Assembly: GCA_005765155.1 (NCBI GenBank)
Contig: VCCP01000007.1
Span: 2,063,501 to 2,127,500 of the forward strand
Direction of reading: 5' to 3'
Length of the DNA: 64,000 nucleotides
Source of the DNA: Zelopaecilomyces penicillatus
Lineage: Eukaryota > Ascomycota > Sordariomycetes > Hypocreales > Pseudodiploosporaceae
The notes under the pieces are model-generated. The model was not told the origin of the DNA. It saw only the letters and a program-made list of their open reading frames with translations, and did not search any database. This document shows positions 12,023-21,415 of the stretch, one piece after another. A program made the translations under genes and the position numbers. Each line of letters begins with the position of its first letter. The stretch's first letter is position 1.

Positions 12023-12613
12023 ATGTTTAATCCTCGGTTTTTGGTCATCAGCCTTGGAAATCCGCTTCCGAAATATGAGAGCTTGCATTCAGCGGGGCAT
12101 TTTGTCCTCAATGGCCTCACAAAAGCACTCCCTCACCCCCCTTTTAGGGAGGTGACACTCGGCAGACAATCCTGCCTGGTCTCCCAAGGGCCCAAGTACA
12201 CGTTGGTGCAATCGCCAACACTGATGAACATTTGCGGTGGTTTTGTTGCTCGAGCATGGCAAGAGACTATCAAACAGCATGACCCGGCATCGCTCAGCCT
12301 AGTCATTGTCCACGATGAGCTAGAAAAGGACTTGGGCGTGGTACGTTTGGTACCCTGGGACCGCAGCCCCAGGGGTCACAATGGTATGAAGAGTGTTAAG
12401 GGATCATTGTCACAAAACAAGTATCCAACATCCCCATTTGTTAGAGTTGCGGTGGGTATTGGCCGTCCTGCCGAGAGAGATGCGGCGACGGTGAGCCGCT
12501 ACGTGCTTGACAAAATATCTGGTGACAATCGAAGACTGCTCGAGAACCAGGTCCCTTGGGAGGTTGCAAAGACACTGTTGGAGTTGGAGGATGAGTGGAG
12601 GGGCCAAGTTTGA
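12023..12613 (+). CDS. PTH1: Peptidyl-tRNA hydrolase (Pth1 family)
   Basis: Intronless, 196 aa from the ATG at 12023, directly before the first conserved strand (FLVISLGNPLPKYESLHSAG). The frame is open upstream but lacks an ATG. Active-site features of bacterial-type Pth are present: Asn in LGNPL, the catalytic His in HSAGHF, Asn in PTLMNICGG, Asp in VHDELEKDLG and Asn in GHNGMKSV. The enzyme cleaves the ester between peptide and tRNA on prematurely released peptidyl-tRNA. The bacterial-type family is often mitochondrial in fungi, but I see no long presequence with this start. Confidence 0.9.
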   Translation: MFNPRFLVISLGNPLPKYESLHSAGHFVLNGLTKALPHPPFREVTLGRQSCLVSQGPKYTLVQSPTLMNICGGFVARAWQETIKQHDPASLSLVIVHDELEKDLGVVRLVPWDRSPRGHNGMKSVKGSLSQNKYPTSPFVRVAVGIGRPAERDAATVSRYVLDKISGDNRRLLENQVPWEVAKTLLELEDEWRGQV

Positions 12614-13143
12614 CGCCATATTTGACCTCATGTCTGCGAGTTAACTGTGGCTAATCGCCAAGTTTAATTATTTATATGAGAGTAGAGATATCATAAGCTT
12701 GCTCAACACATGGTGTGAGATTATAGACATGGCGCCTTGCCAAATTTTACCCCAGATCTTGATAGATTGAGATCTGCTATGCTTGCGATACTAGAGAAAG
12801 TGCGCTTCAAAGAAATCTGCTATGGAGATATGGTCTGTGAGGATGCAAATGTATACCCACCCCGACAATTATTTGCAATATGTCTTCTTACATAGGTGGA
12901 GATGCTGGGAGAGATTCATCATGTCATTCATAACCAATGCTGTGATGCCCATGTACCTTACAGAACACTATCGACGTTGCAAAAATGATGTACCCAGTAC
13001 ACCTAAGACGATCTGAACAGTGACAAATGTCCACATTATTTGTTGCACACAATGAAGATAAGCTTCAGTAAAGAGGAAACATAACATAGTTTGAGAATAT
13101 ATAAACAGCGGCGGAAGCAGTAACACCGAACAGAACCCTCTGA
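12614..13143. other. Intergenic region, nothing recognised
   Basis: AT-rich spacer after the peptidyl-tRNA hydrolase gene. One 64-codon ORF (12822-13016) has no support. Confidence 0.45.
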
Positions 13144-13404
13144 TTACCTCCGACGAGAGTCTGGGTTCGCCTCACGTGCGGCTTCTTGCTCTTTTGTCTT
13201 GCTTATTTTAGGCAGATGCTTGGAACAGGAGTTGCGTGAATTTACAATCATTCTATTCGCAGAATCGCATTGGAGGTTACGTCCCTGCCGATAGAGTTCC
13301 TCACATTGCACAAACTCCGCTCTGCCCACACACCCGCACGTGTAGTTGATGAATTTCTGATCGCACATGGTGTTGATGCCCAAAGGTTGGTTTGCTGATG
13401 CCAT
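13144..13404 (-). CDS. Small cysteine-containing hypothetical protein
   Basis: 86-codon ORF with an ATG start and no signal peptide. Six cysteines lie in the pattern C-x9-C-x-C-x9-C-x11-C-x13-C around the core NYTCGCVGRAEFVQCEEL, with a basic C-terminus (RREANPDSRRR type). The spacing suggests a small metal-binding or disulfide-stabilised domain, like many uncharacterised short fungal proteins. A GTAATC sequence overlaps the stop codon, so a further exon is possible. I do not recognise the family; reality as a gene rests on composition only. Confidence 0.42.
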   Translation of the reverse strand: MASANQPLGINTMCDQKFINYTCGCVGRAEFVQCEELYRQGRNLQCDSANRMIVNSRNSCSKHLPKISKTKEQEAAREANPDSRRR

Positions 13405-14108
13405 GTGAGATGGGCAGCTCCACGATCAAGGCATTTATGGCATGGCTACGCACCTTTTTTTATTTACTAGTTCTGGGTCTACCTGACAGTTGAGTTTGTT
13501 TCCGAGTGGAAGGAAGGTAGTCGCCGTCTTATAGACATAATATGTGTGTCGAGTCGAGGCTGAAAACCTTGCCCAATGCAAGTACAGTTCAGAAACTGGC
13601 CAACCAGTTACTTGATGGCAGACAAACGAGGGCCAATCGAAGTTGTGTGCCAATGCCTCCGATCCCCGCATATGGCCGACCAACGCCTCAGAAATGGCCC
13701 AGCCCTCACCCATCACGTCTACTGTACGGAGTACAATTCCACCTCGCCGCTGCGGCTGACGTGGCAACCCTGAAAGATGTCATTATTCACACAACGTTGA
13801 TCCATAAACAACGGTCACCGCGTTTTATGTGTCCCAAACCAGTTGATCAGGTGATGGGTTGAAGATCCCGACTGCTGAAACTCCGAACAACGAAAAATGA
13901 TGATGCAATGGCGATAGTATACAATTACGCAGAGATTATAAGCAGATCATTTCATGCAAAAGGAGGTATTCCCAACATAGGGTATGTGGCCAACTCCTCA
14001 ATCATGATCGGACCATGTTGCAGCTTCAAACATCATCGACACCTAGTTCCCTGCTCATGATGGTTTTTGTGTAACTTGCAACTCACTATTGAACAAGATC
14101 AGCTACCT
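13405..14108. other. Intergenic region, nothing recognised
   Basis: Overlapping short ORFs of about 65-110 codons on both strands (13435-13862) show no conserved features. It may hold the promoter of the small Cys ORF and the 3' UTR of the F-box gene. Confidence 0.4.
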
Positions 14109-15242
14109 TCACGTCCACTGATCAATGGTAGCATGGGCAATCTCTTGTAGCCACTCCTCAAGGCCAGCCTTGGCCGCAATCTTACGCACCCCATAGCACT
14201 TTTGAACATGCTGCAGGAAATTCTTTCGAGACCTCTCTCGAAACGCTAGGTTGCGCAGGGTTCCAGCCGACCCTAGATAGTTGGGCATCAGCCTGGATTG
14301 CACACTCGGGTCGAGGCTACAATAGTTTCTGAATATCCAGTCGCAGCCTAGGCACCAAAGGCCATGCTCCACGACACTAGAAGCCGTGGAAGGGAACGTG
14401 ATGGATGCTATGCCAGGGAATGGATCATCCATAGGGTTGTGTTTGCTTGGTATCAAGATGGGATCGGTATCATAGGGCTGCAGTTGCGCAGCTCGATAGT
14501 GTCCATAATGGAGCTGTGTGCGATGGGATAATTGGCGTTTCCCCTTTGCAAGCTCTGTCATCCTCGTCTCGGAACCATGGCTGGCAAGCGCAAGCTGCTT
14601 TGCAGAACCGACGCAAACAACCTTTTGCGGCTTCTTTTGATGTATTGTTATAGATCCAACGCAATACCAGCCTGGAATTATCCGCATGATGGGCAACTGA
14701 TCAACCTGGCGTAGTGACATATGAAAGCACAGCGCTGCTGCACCTCGTGGCATCATCCACAGCGACTTGTTGACATACAAGCATATCCAACAGCTTCGTC
14801 GACATGTAGGAAGGAACAAGTATGCGCCATATCTACCGCATGACGAGCAGTTTTGAGAACGCAATGCGGCGTGAAGTGTACCCGCAGAATGATGTATAAT
14901 GAGGCCTGTGAGGCTCAATGCCGCCAGAGTTCGAGGAGCATACGCCATCAAATCCCTATACGCGGGTAGCAATTGAACAGTAGTTATGGCTTGTACAGAT
15001 GTGCGGGAGAAGCGAGAAAGGGACTGGAAATCGAGCAGGTCGAGGACGGTATGCAAAACCTCCAGAGGAAGCAGATCCAGGTGGCTCATGGCGGATGCTG
15101 CGCCGCGATCCAATTTTGGCATCGTGGGCAGTTGGCAGTTTTTGATCCAAATCATTCCTGCCTCCTTGCGTAACCCAAGCGGTGTGTGTGAGAGGCGATC
15201 GATAACATCATGATCGAACACGGAATCTCTGCCGTCAGCCAT
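14109..15242 (-). CDS. F-box protein of unknown target
   Basis: Single ORF, 377 aa from the ATG at 15242 (context gaccATGG). The upstream extension of the frame encodes poly-Ile from a GAT microsatellite and begins at TTG, so I excluded it. The F-box is at about residues 53-95 (LDLLPLEVLHTVLDLLDFQS, then LSRFSRTSVQA). A Cys cluster follows (NCSSCGRYG, PTCRRSCWIC) and a second near CLGCDWIFRNYC, suggesting zinc-binding knuckles that are common in fungal F-box proteins of this kind. F-box proteins recruit substrates to SCF ubiquitin ligases via Skp1; the substrate is unknown. Confidence 0.75.
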   Translation of the reverse strand: MADGRDSVFDHDVIDRLSHTPLGLRKEAGMIWIKNCQLPTMPKLDRGAASAMSHLDLLPLEVLHTVLDLLDFQSLSRFSRTSVQAITTVQLLPAYRDLMAYAPRTLAALSLTGLIIHHSAGTLHAALRSQNCSSCGRYGAYLFLPTCRRSCWICLYVNKSLWMMPRGAAALCFHMSLRQVDQLPIMRIIPGWYCVGSITIHQKKPQKVVCVGSAKQLALASHGSETRMTELAKGKRQLSHRTQLHYGHYRAAQLQPYDTDPILIPSKHNPMDDPFPGIASITFPSTASSVVEHGLWCLGCDWIFRNYCSLDPSVQSRLMPNYLGSAGTLRNLAFRERSRKNFLQHVQKCYGVRKIAAKAGLEEWLQEIAHATIDQWT

Positions 15243-15254
15243 GGTCTTGTCTGT

Positions 15255-15282
15255 GATGATGATGATGATGATGATGATGGGA
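15255..15282. repeat. GAT trinucleotide microsatellite
   Basis: About nine uninterrupted GAT units just upstream of the F-box start codon, thus in its presumed 5' UTR. Confidence 0.9.
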
Positions 15283-15686
15283 TAGTTCTTGTCTATGTTG
15301 CTGGAGAGAGTGGTGTTAAAGAGAGATATCAATATGGGGGCTGTAAGTTAGGCGCTAGTAGACCACTGTACCAACATATAGAAGCACCCCACACATTGAA
15401 CTGATTGCGGTGATGAATGTGGCCAGATTTGTCAAGGAGCTATATAATATTTAAAAAAGACAAAGAGATTGGGCTTCATGTTATCAAGGACACTGCTGAA
15501 AGTGAAAATCCACAACCATTTTTCCAATTACAGAGTCGCCAAGTCGCCACCCAAAGTCATTCATACAAGCCCCAAACATCCACAACTCTCTCCCTCTCTT
15601 GTACGCATTTCAACATGCGTCGCAGATGCACCACCCATCCTCAGTAATTGAAGAGTAACAACAGCTAGCTAGCTCACAGCCAGAGT

Positions 15687-16055
15687 TCAATTATGATTGC
15701 ATCCCTCGGGTCTGACATAATAAAGAGCTGAAAGAATAGCATATTCGGTCTTCACAAAGTCGTCTTCATAGAGGCAATCCATAAGAGACTTCTCATCAAA
15801 CCGACGTGCGAAAAATGCTTTCCTCTCTTCACCATCAGTGATAACGACACTGCGGACGAGGTTTTCTTGAAGGCCCCTCTTGAACTTGAACAGGCATTCT
15901 TCACCATCACGGTACTCCTTGTATAGCTTTTTGAACTCGCTGTTCATACGGTCATTCACACAGACGTTGAATTCTTCGTTTTGCTTTATGGTAGAATTCT
16001 CGAGGGCAAAGCCGGATGTGGCAGCGACCACGACAAGGGCGAAAGAGGGCTTCAT
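15687..16055 (-). CDS. Small secreted four-cysteine protein, array member A
   Basis: 122 aa, ATG start. Residues 1-18 form a signal peptide (MKPSFALVVVAATSGFAL). Four cysteines lie at 32, 54, 94 and 119; Leu follows the second and third (ECLFKF, DCLYED). Cys1-Cys2 spacing (21 residues) is identical to the other members. Shared with them is a GEERKAFFARRF element corresponding to NERKELFLSG. It lacks the Arg-Arg pair after the signal peptide seen in D, F and G. Probably a secreted, mostly helical, disulfide-bonded protein. No known family recognised; an effector or surface role is only an inference from size and secretion. It is the most divergent member, at the left end of the array. Confidence 0.72.
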   Translation of the reverse strand: MKPSFALVVVAATSGFALENSTIKQNEEFNVCVNDRMNSEFKKLYKEYRDGEECLFKFKRGLQENLVRSVVITDGEERKAFFARRFDEKSLMDCLYEDDFVKTEYAILSALYYVRPEGCNHN

Positions 16056-16178
16056 GATGAAGGTGGCAAGGGACGAGTTTGTTTAGAGGGCTGTTGATGA
16101 TGCTTGATGACTAGTGACAGGACAAGATAATTGTTTGGGAGGTGAGCTCGAAGCTAACGAGTCGAGCATCAAGTGCCT

Positions 16179-16186
16179 ATTTATAG
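16179..16186 (-). promoter_or_regulatory. TATA box of array member A
   Basis: TATAAATA on the minus strand, 124 bp before the ATG. TATA-like elements stand at similar distances (about 140-170 bp) before members C, D and F, consistent with regulated expression. Confidence 0.55.
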
Positions 16187-16558
16187 GGGGATGTCTACAA
16201 GTTGAAAATCTGTAGCATGGAAAGCCCACTTAATTCATTTAAACGTCTTAGACATATGGAGCCGTGTTTCGTAGTGGCGAAGATCCGTGCTGTCCCTCAC
16301 ATAGTAAATCAACGCGAGCTCCACACACTGACAGGGCAAAGCTCCAATTATCAAACCACTGATCTTTTGACCAAGACAAGACATCCTTTTCCCGCCACAG
16401 TAATTAAATGGCTTGCTTTTGTTGGGCGGGGCTCTCAACCCTGAGAGTTATTACTGACAATACACACACACTTAAACACTCCGTCTTCCTCCTCCCTCAT
16501 ATACACATACACATACACCCCTCATCTGATCGTAGCTGTGGTTGGCAAGAATAACGAG

Positions 16559-16684
16559 TCATGGATGGGATAGCCAATATTCAAAATCACAAGAAACCCA
16601 TGCGTGGTTTTGGCGCACGACAAGACTCCCAGTAGCAAGTCCAGATGCAGCGGTGATGATGATAGCTGCCAAGGTAAATTTCAT
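16559..16684 (-). pseudogene. Truncated secreted-protein relic, array copy B
   Basis: The frame starts with ATG and encodes 41 residues: a good signal peptide (MKFTLAAIIITAASGLATG), then VVRQNHAWVSCDFEY, and stops. The first cysteine falls at residue 32, exactly as in A, F and G, but nothing after it resembles the family. It therefore looks like the 5' stump of a paralogue. It could still be translated as a short secreted peptide. Confidence 0.6.
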
Positions 16685-17152
16685 GATGAATGTGGGATTT
16701 GGGTAAAGAATGGGTGGGTGGTGTTGATGGATGGGGAGCCGGTATGAGCAGCAGTGGATGTTGAGGGAGGTGTTGGAGTGTTAGGTGCCAGGTGAATCTA
16801 TTTTTACACTCACATAAGACAAGCAGTGAGTGGGAAAAAAGATACCTATGATACACAGCTTTTCTATCACGAGGTACAAATAGTAAGGCTCATAGCCATG
16901 CAAGGGAGTTCGATTGTAATAGTGGGATCTCTTAATGAAGATGCAAATCACATAAACAGACTGTTTTACTTACAGCGTGATTTACTCCGCCTTTCCAACT
17001 AGAAATGCTGCCACAAAGTCAATTTCCTTCCTACTGGCGGTCTCGGGGATCTCTCTCACCCTTTGTCCCATCGTAGCTCCATGCTCGCACCCCGAGTTAA
17101 CAGACTGCTAGCGCTTCCTGACAGCCCAAAGTAGTGAATAGTTCAAGCCCAA
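16685..17152. other. Spacer within the secreted-protein array
   Basis: No coding potential recognised. It includes the presumed upstream region of relic B. Confidence 0.4.
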
Positions 17153-17545
17153 CTATTCTTTACTACTGCATCCTGTGAGTTCGTCGTCACTGATTATAGC
17201 ACGAAGAACTTCCGTGATAGCTATATAAACCGGGCCGTTATTATTGGTTAATGAGAGATAAATTTAAAGGTTTTGTTAAGTATCTACCAGATCAGATAGA
17301 AAAAGATTTTTTCTCTTTTCTCTATCAGTAATAGTAGCAGTTATAGGGAGGATTTTAGTGTTAATAGCTTCGCTAAATATATCCAGGTATGATTTCGCCT
17401 TGGGGTTTTTCTCTATTACCTTAGTAATTCTGCCCTTAAAAAGAGCCTAAATACATAAACTAAATACTTCTCCTCAGTGTATAAAAAGAGTCCCTATTAT
17501 AAACCCGCATATGGCGATCGTGATGAATACAGATGTGAACTTTAT
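17153..17545 (-). pseudogene. RIP-like mutated copy of the secreted protein, array copy C
   Basis: Translated from 17545, this 393 bp stretch aligns colinearly with member D without any net insertion or deletion and has exactly the same length. The start codon is ATA instead of ATG, four in-frame stops interrupt it, and the second and third cysteine codons have become Tyr. Retained islands include DIFSEAINTKILP (D: NTFSEGINTKVLP), ITDREKRKNLFLSDL, and AIISDDELTGC at the end. The changes ATG to ATA, CGN to TGA and TGC to TAC are C-to-T or G-to-A transitions, and the stretch is visibly AT-rich compared with its flanks. This is the pattern of repeat-induced point mutation. Confidence 0.88.
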
Positions 17546-18390
17546 GATGATGTCAAGGTTGGAAGATATTTGTTTAGAGTGTGGATAGTGGTGAAGGATT
17601 GTGAATGGTCTGCAATAGCGTGCGTGATTCAAGAATCAAGAAGGTGACTTGACATCTAGCATGACGGGCAAGTGTTACGGAGCACAAGTAAGGTGTTTAT
17701 AGACAGCCATGAACAGCTCATTGACCCAATATGCTGTACGTACCTGTCTTGAACATGCAGAGGATAGTTCAACACCAAGACTACGATGTTTCTTAAACTG
17801 AAACAAAAGCTACGCAACCATGTTCACTGCAATCCTACTTATCCACTATGCACTGTTATATATTCCCATCTCAGAAGACATCGAGACATGGATGGACGGC
17901 ACATGTTCGTGCGCATCCTGAGCGATGGGTACACAGCCGATGGTAAACCTCATTAATGGCATCCCAGAGCCGGACCCTGGGGTGGCTACCCTTGAGCGAA
18001 GCGGACCGCTGTACTCAAACATGGCACGACACACATATTCCCATCCCAATCTCGTCATTCAACGGGTATTCTCGAATGTGGACTTGATAATGATGAGTGG
18101 AATTTGGTACAAGGTGGTGGTAAGTGAAGATGATGCTCAAGTATGGATGTTATACAGCGTATGTATAGAGAAATATCTAGCTGTAAAGCTATGGCATAAG
18201 CATCATCATTCTCCTCCTCTCGTATTCCCAATGCACCCTATGATCCGATCGTATCTCTGGCAGTGACAACATCGGACCATTAACCACACATTCCCACCAC
18301 ATCATGAACAACAGGGCTACTCGTGTTTCACCTGATGAAGAGCAGCACCAATTACCATCAGGTGCGGATAATTGTGTAGTTCACGCTCCA
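17546..18390. other. Upstream region of copy C and spacer
   Basis: 17580-17860 is the duplicated promoter/leader block described separately. The remainder to 18390 has no gene I can support; a 113-codon plus-strand ORF (17925-18266) has no features. Confidence 0.5.
17690..17860 (-). repeat. Duplicated promoter block, copy 1 (upstream of C)
   Basis: Matches 18948-19105 and 21261-21415. Shared words include TATAGA near the start, GAACAGCTC, ACGATGTTTCTT or a one-base variant, and the ACTGAAA / CAACCATGTTC run. The similarity extends to the leader (GCGTGCGTGATT and GGTCTGCA nearer the gene). The promoters were therefore copied along with the genes. Confidence 0.8.
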
Positions 18391-18783
18391 CTATGCTTTA
18401 TTGTTACACCCAATAAGTGCGTCATCACTGACTGCTGTATCAACAACGCCCTCAATAGCTATGAAAACGGGACTGTTATCTTCTGTAGGTGGCAGACACA
18501 GTACAAGATTGTCATAGGCGGACGTAAGACCAGATAAGAAAAGCTCCTTTCGCTCGTTTATATCGGTAATATCGGTAACTGATGGGAGGACTTTGGTGTT
18601 GATGCCTTCGCTAAAAGTGTTCAGGCAGGATATAGCTTCAGGGTTTCCCTCTATCGCCTGGTTGATTGCGCTGTCTAAAAGGCCCGTTATACACGAGCTA
18701 TAAGCTTCTCCTCGGCGTGCGATGGGGGTCCCAGCGGCAAGGCCGGATGCAGCGACCGTGATGAATGCAGAGGCAAACTTCAT
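18391..18783 (-). CDS. Small secreted four-cysteine protein, array member D
   Basis: 130 aa. Signal peptide at 1-18 (MKFASAFITVAASGLAAG), a basic pair at 23-24 (IARRGE) that could be a Kex2-type processing site, and cysteines at 31, 53, 96 and 126. C2 and C3 are each followed by Leu (SCLNTF, LCLPPT). The middle contains ITDINERKELFLSGL, shared with F and the decayed copy C, and the C-terminus ends IGCNNKA. Predicted to be secreted and helical with two disulfides (inference). Its upstream region carries a TATA-like TATAAGAA about 170 bp before the ATG and the duplicated promoter block. Family not recognised. Confidence 0.75.
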   Translation of the reverse strand: MKFASAFITVAASGLAAGTPIARRGEAYSSCITGLLDSAINQAIEGNPEAISCLNTFSEGINTKVLPSVTDITDINERKELFLSGLTSAYDNLVLCLPPTEDNSPVFIAIEGVVDTAVSDDALIGCNNKA

Positions 18784-18849
18784 GATGTTATCAAGGTTGG
18801 ATGGATTGGGTAGACTGTGGTTGGGTTGGTAGTGAAGGATTTGTTGATG

Positions 18850-18887
18850 GTCTGCAAAATAAAAATAAAAAATAAAATAAAAAAAAG
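18850..18887. repeat. A/T-rich simple tract
   Basis: AATAAAA-type tract in the leader of member D; copies C and F lack it, so it is a later expansion. Confidence 0.6.
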
Positions 18888-18947
18888 CGTGCGTGATTTA
18901 AGAAGTTGGTTTGGCATTGCACACGACGGGGTCAGCATCATGATGTA

Positions 18948-19105
18948 TTCTTATAGATGGGTATGAACAGCTCGTTCACTAATGTACGTAGCTGTCTCAA
19001 AGATACAGGGAATGGCTTATCCTAAGATTACGATGTTTCTTGGACTGAAACAGAAGCTGAGCAACCATGTTCGCTGTAATCCCACTCATCCACTACACAC
19101 TATGT
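18948..19105 (-). repeat. Duplicated promoter block, copy 2 (upstream of D)
   Basis: Closely related to the blocks upstream of C and F, in the same orientation and at similar distance from the start codon. Confidence 0.8.
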
Positions 19106-19419
19106 ACTTATCTGAGAAGCATCGAGTGCGTTGTGTGTAAGTTGTTAATGGGCAAAAATGACAGTCCACGAGAGTAGAGCTAAGCATCAAGATTTTAAGA
19201 GTAAAAGTTTGATCAACCCATTATTGTCTCTTTAGTTTCTACTGACCCGATATGGGGGTGCCTCCAATTCCTCTCGGCACACATTGTACCCGATTCCTGA
19301 CGGATATCTCATATTTCTTTTTCGGCTTGTCACGAGCAGCATCTCGATTGGGTGGGGGGAAAAGGTGGCTGGCTAGACAGAACATGGTTGTATACTAATA
19401 AACACCTTCTCGGCAGTTG

Positions 19420-19960
19420 TTAATACATTGTCGTCCCCTTGCGGGTTAATTTAAGTGCCAACTTCCCAATGACTTGTGGCACAGTCACACCGACCTGTAA
19501 TAAGCCCTGCCCATCCACCCATATTTGCTCTTTGTCTCAGTCTGTGCCAGCCAGCCACGGTCTGGTTTTGTGCTGGCCCATTGATTGGACACGGGTTTCA
19601 TGTCGCCGATCACCCCGCCCGTGATCACAGCACCTGTCTCACCATCTTTTCTGAGGTATTTGGTAGGTACAAGTCTCGCGATTTCTTTGACTACGTATAA
19701 CTGTGTGCTCCGTCTTGTGTATTGTAATTATTAATCCTGCAACAAGGGATAGATTGAGAGAAAAACGCATGCGTCCGTTGTCTTGGCAAACAACGATACC
19801 ACTGTGCTGATAGACAGGCTAGGTAGGAGTGGCGGATACCAAGTCGACTGATAGCTGAAGCATGAAGAGTAATTACTGCTCAATGTATCCCTCAGAGTCA
19901 GCGCTATTATAAAAGGGGCCTAGAATTGAGCTAAAGTGACAAATAAGGTGGCAGCAATGT
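19420..19960. repeat. Segmental duplication, left copy
   Basis: Resembles 21676-22415 in order and orientation: CTTCTCGGCAGTTGT, CAGTCACACCGACCTG, GCCAGCCA, GGGTTTCATGTCG, AAAAACGCATG and AAAGTGACAAA occur in both at matching relative positions. No gene is recognised inside. Together with the D and F genes this indicates duplication of a unit of roughly 2.3 kb. Confidence 0.75.
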
Positions 19961-20237
19961 TATCAAGGCCTTGGAACAAGTGTAACAGCCAGATCAGTGA
20001 ATTGCTGATTGATAGTGCAAATCTACAAATCATCTTCCGATAATCATGTCTGAAGCAGCGTTTTGCACAAGCCATTTCTATTTCATGCGTATTATCATTA
20101 AAAACAGGCTTTATAGTTTCCAAAGCAAACACTCATTATATCTAAAAATATCTATACATGGTCCAGTCTCAGAGTAATTTGGTTCCTTTGCGCCGGGCTA
20201 ACTGTTGTACTTGAAACGTTTGCACAATATACATATT

Positions 20238-20330
20238 CTAATCAAAATCTCGGTGTTTAATAGGACACCCAGCTGCAAAGCCAGATGCGACAACAGCAGC
20301 GGCTGCGATGAGTGCAAAGGTGGACTTGAC
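20238..20330 (-). pseudogene. Signal-peptide relic of the secreted family, array copy E
   Basis: The frame beginning KSTFALIAAAAVVASGFAAG is a typical signal peptide of this family. The expected initiator codon is GTC rather than ATG. After the signal peptide only CPIKHRDFD remains before a TAG stop. No further family sequence is visible downstream, so it is a truncated, start-less copy. Confidence 0.6.
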
Positions 20331-20727
20331 TTTTGCAACCCATCTCAAATGGCCTGTTTCTTAGCATCTAGCCACTTTTCCTCCTATATAATGCTGGGCA
20401 TCTTGAAGAGCACTCAGGTCCAGACTCTCAACCTGATAGATATTGACCATGTATATCACAAGGCTAAATGCCAAAAGGGAAAAAGGATACTAAAAGGCGG
20501 CCTCATATCGCATATTTCCCTTATAAACCACCAACTAGACCAGCAGTCTGCTGATACATCTAAACCCTAAACTTGCCTTCCTCCCCCCTCTCGCTTTTCA
20601 GATGTCCCATTGCCCCATCATAACTCGGGCAGTGAGAATAACAGGTCGCGGACCGCATACTGTGCAATACGCGATCATTTGCTTCCAGACAACCCAAAGA
20701 GTCGCGACAGCTCAGTCCATGCCCCGA
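20331..20727. other. Spacer between relic E and member F
   Basis: No gene recognised; it should contain the 3' UTR of member F. Confidence 0.4.
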
Positions 20728-21123
20728 CTATGCATCATCATTGCATCCTATCCGGGGATTATCACTAAGAATCGACTCCAAAGCCTCCGTAATAATCCCC
20801 AAGACATGATTGTTCTCAGTGTTGGGCTCGAGGCATTGTAGGAGGCCCTCGTACACGGATCCGTAACCAGATAGAAAACGCTCTTTTCTCTCATTTCGAT
20901 CGGCGATGTTGGTAACAGAGGGGATGACGTTATTTTCAATGCCATTAAGAAAAGTGAGCAGGCATGGTTCAGCGTCAGGATTGTCCCCCACTGCCTCCCA
21001 AATAGCGTCATTGAAATTGCGTTTGATACACGACTCAAAAGCTGCTCCTCGGCGAACGATGGCGGTCCCGGTCGCAAAGCCGGATGTAGCAGCGATCGCG
21101 ACGAATACAGTGGTGAACTTCAT
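20728..21123 (-). CDS. Small secreted four-cysteine protein, array member F
   Basis: 131 aa from the ATG at 21123. The frame is open upstream but no other ATG precedes it and the signal peptide begins here (MKFTTVFVAIAATSGFATG). A basic pair follows at 24-25 (IVRRGA). Cysteines are at 32, 54, 97 and 127, with Leu after the second and third. It is the closest relative of D: NVIPSVTNIADRNERKERF against KVLPSVTDITDINERKELF, and both end IGCN-x2-A. TATA-like TATAAAT lies about 140 bp upstream. Secreted, function unknown. Confidence 0.76.
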   Translation of the reverse strand: MKFTTVFVAIAATSGFATGTAIVRRGAAFESCIKRNFNDAIWEAVGDNPDAEPCLLTFLNGIENNVIPSVTNIADRNERKERFLSGYGSVYEGLLQCLEPNTENNHVLGIITEALESILSDNPRIGCNDDA

Positions 21124-21212
21124 GATGATGACACAAGGTGAGAAAGAAGGATTGTTCGGGAGGTGGCTGGTGAATAGGTTGTTGATGGTCTGTAGAGTAG
21201 GTGGTTTGGGTA

Positions 21213-21237
21213 GTTGAGTTGAGTTGAGTTGAGTTGG
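21213..21237. repeat. GTTGA pentanucleotide repeat
   Basis: Four perfect GTTGA units plus a partial one in the 5' leader of member F; absent from the leaders of C and D. Confidence 0.9.
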
Positions 21238-21260
21238 AAATAAAAGTGACGACAAAGCAC

Positions 21261-21415
21261 ATTTATAGATACGAACAGCTCCTTCACCAAAATATACGTA
21301 GCTATCTTGAACATACAGAAAAGGGCTTAGCCCAAGATTACAATGTTTCTTTGACTGAAATAGAACGCTGAGTAACCATATCCACTATAATACCACTCAC
21401 CCACTACTACGGTAT
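21261..21415 (-). repeat. Duplicated promoter block, copy 3 (upstream of F)
   Basis: Same block as upstream of C and D, beginning at the TATA-like ATCTATAAAT and continuing through ACAATGTTTCTTTGACTGAAA. Orientation and distance from the gene are conserved. Confidence 0.8.

Noticed and set aside
15231..15332. N-terminal poly-Ile extension of the F-box protein
   Set aside because: Starts with TTG and is encoded by a GAT microsatellite; the ATG at 15242 has good context.
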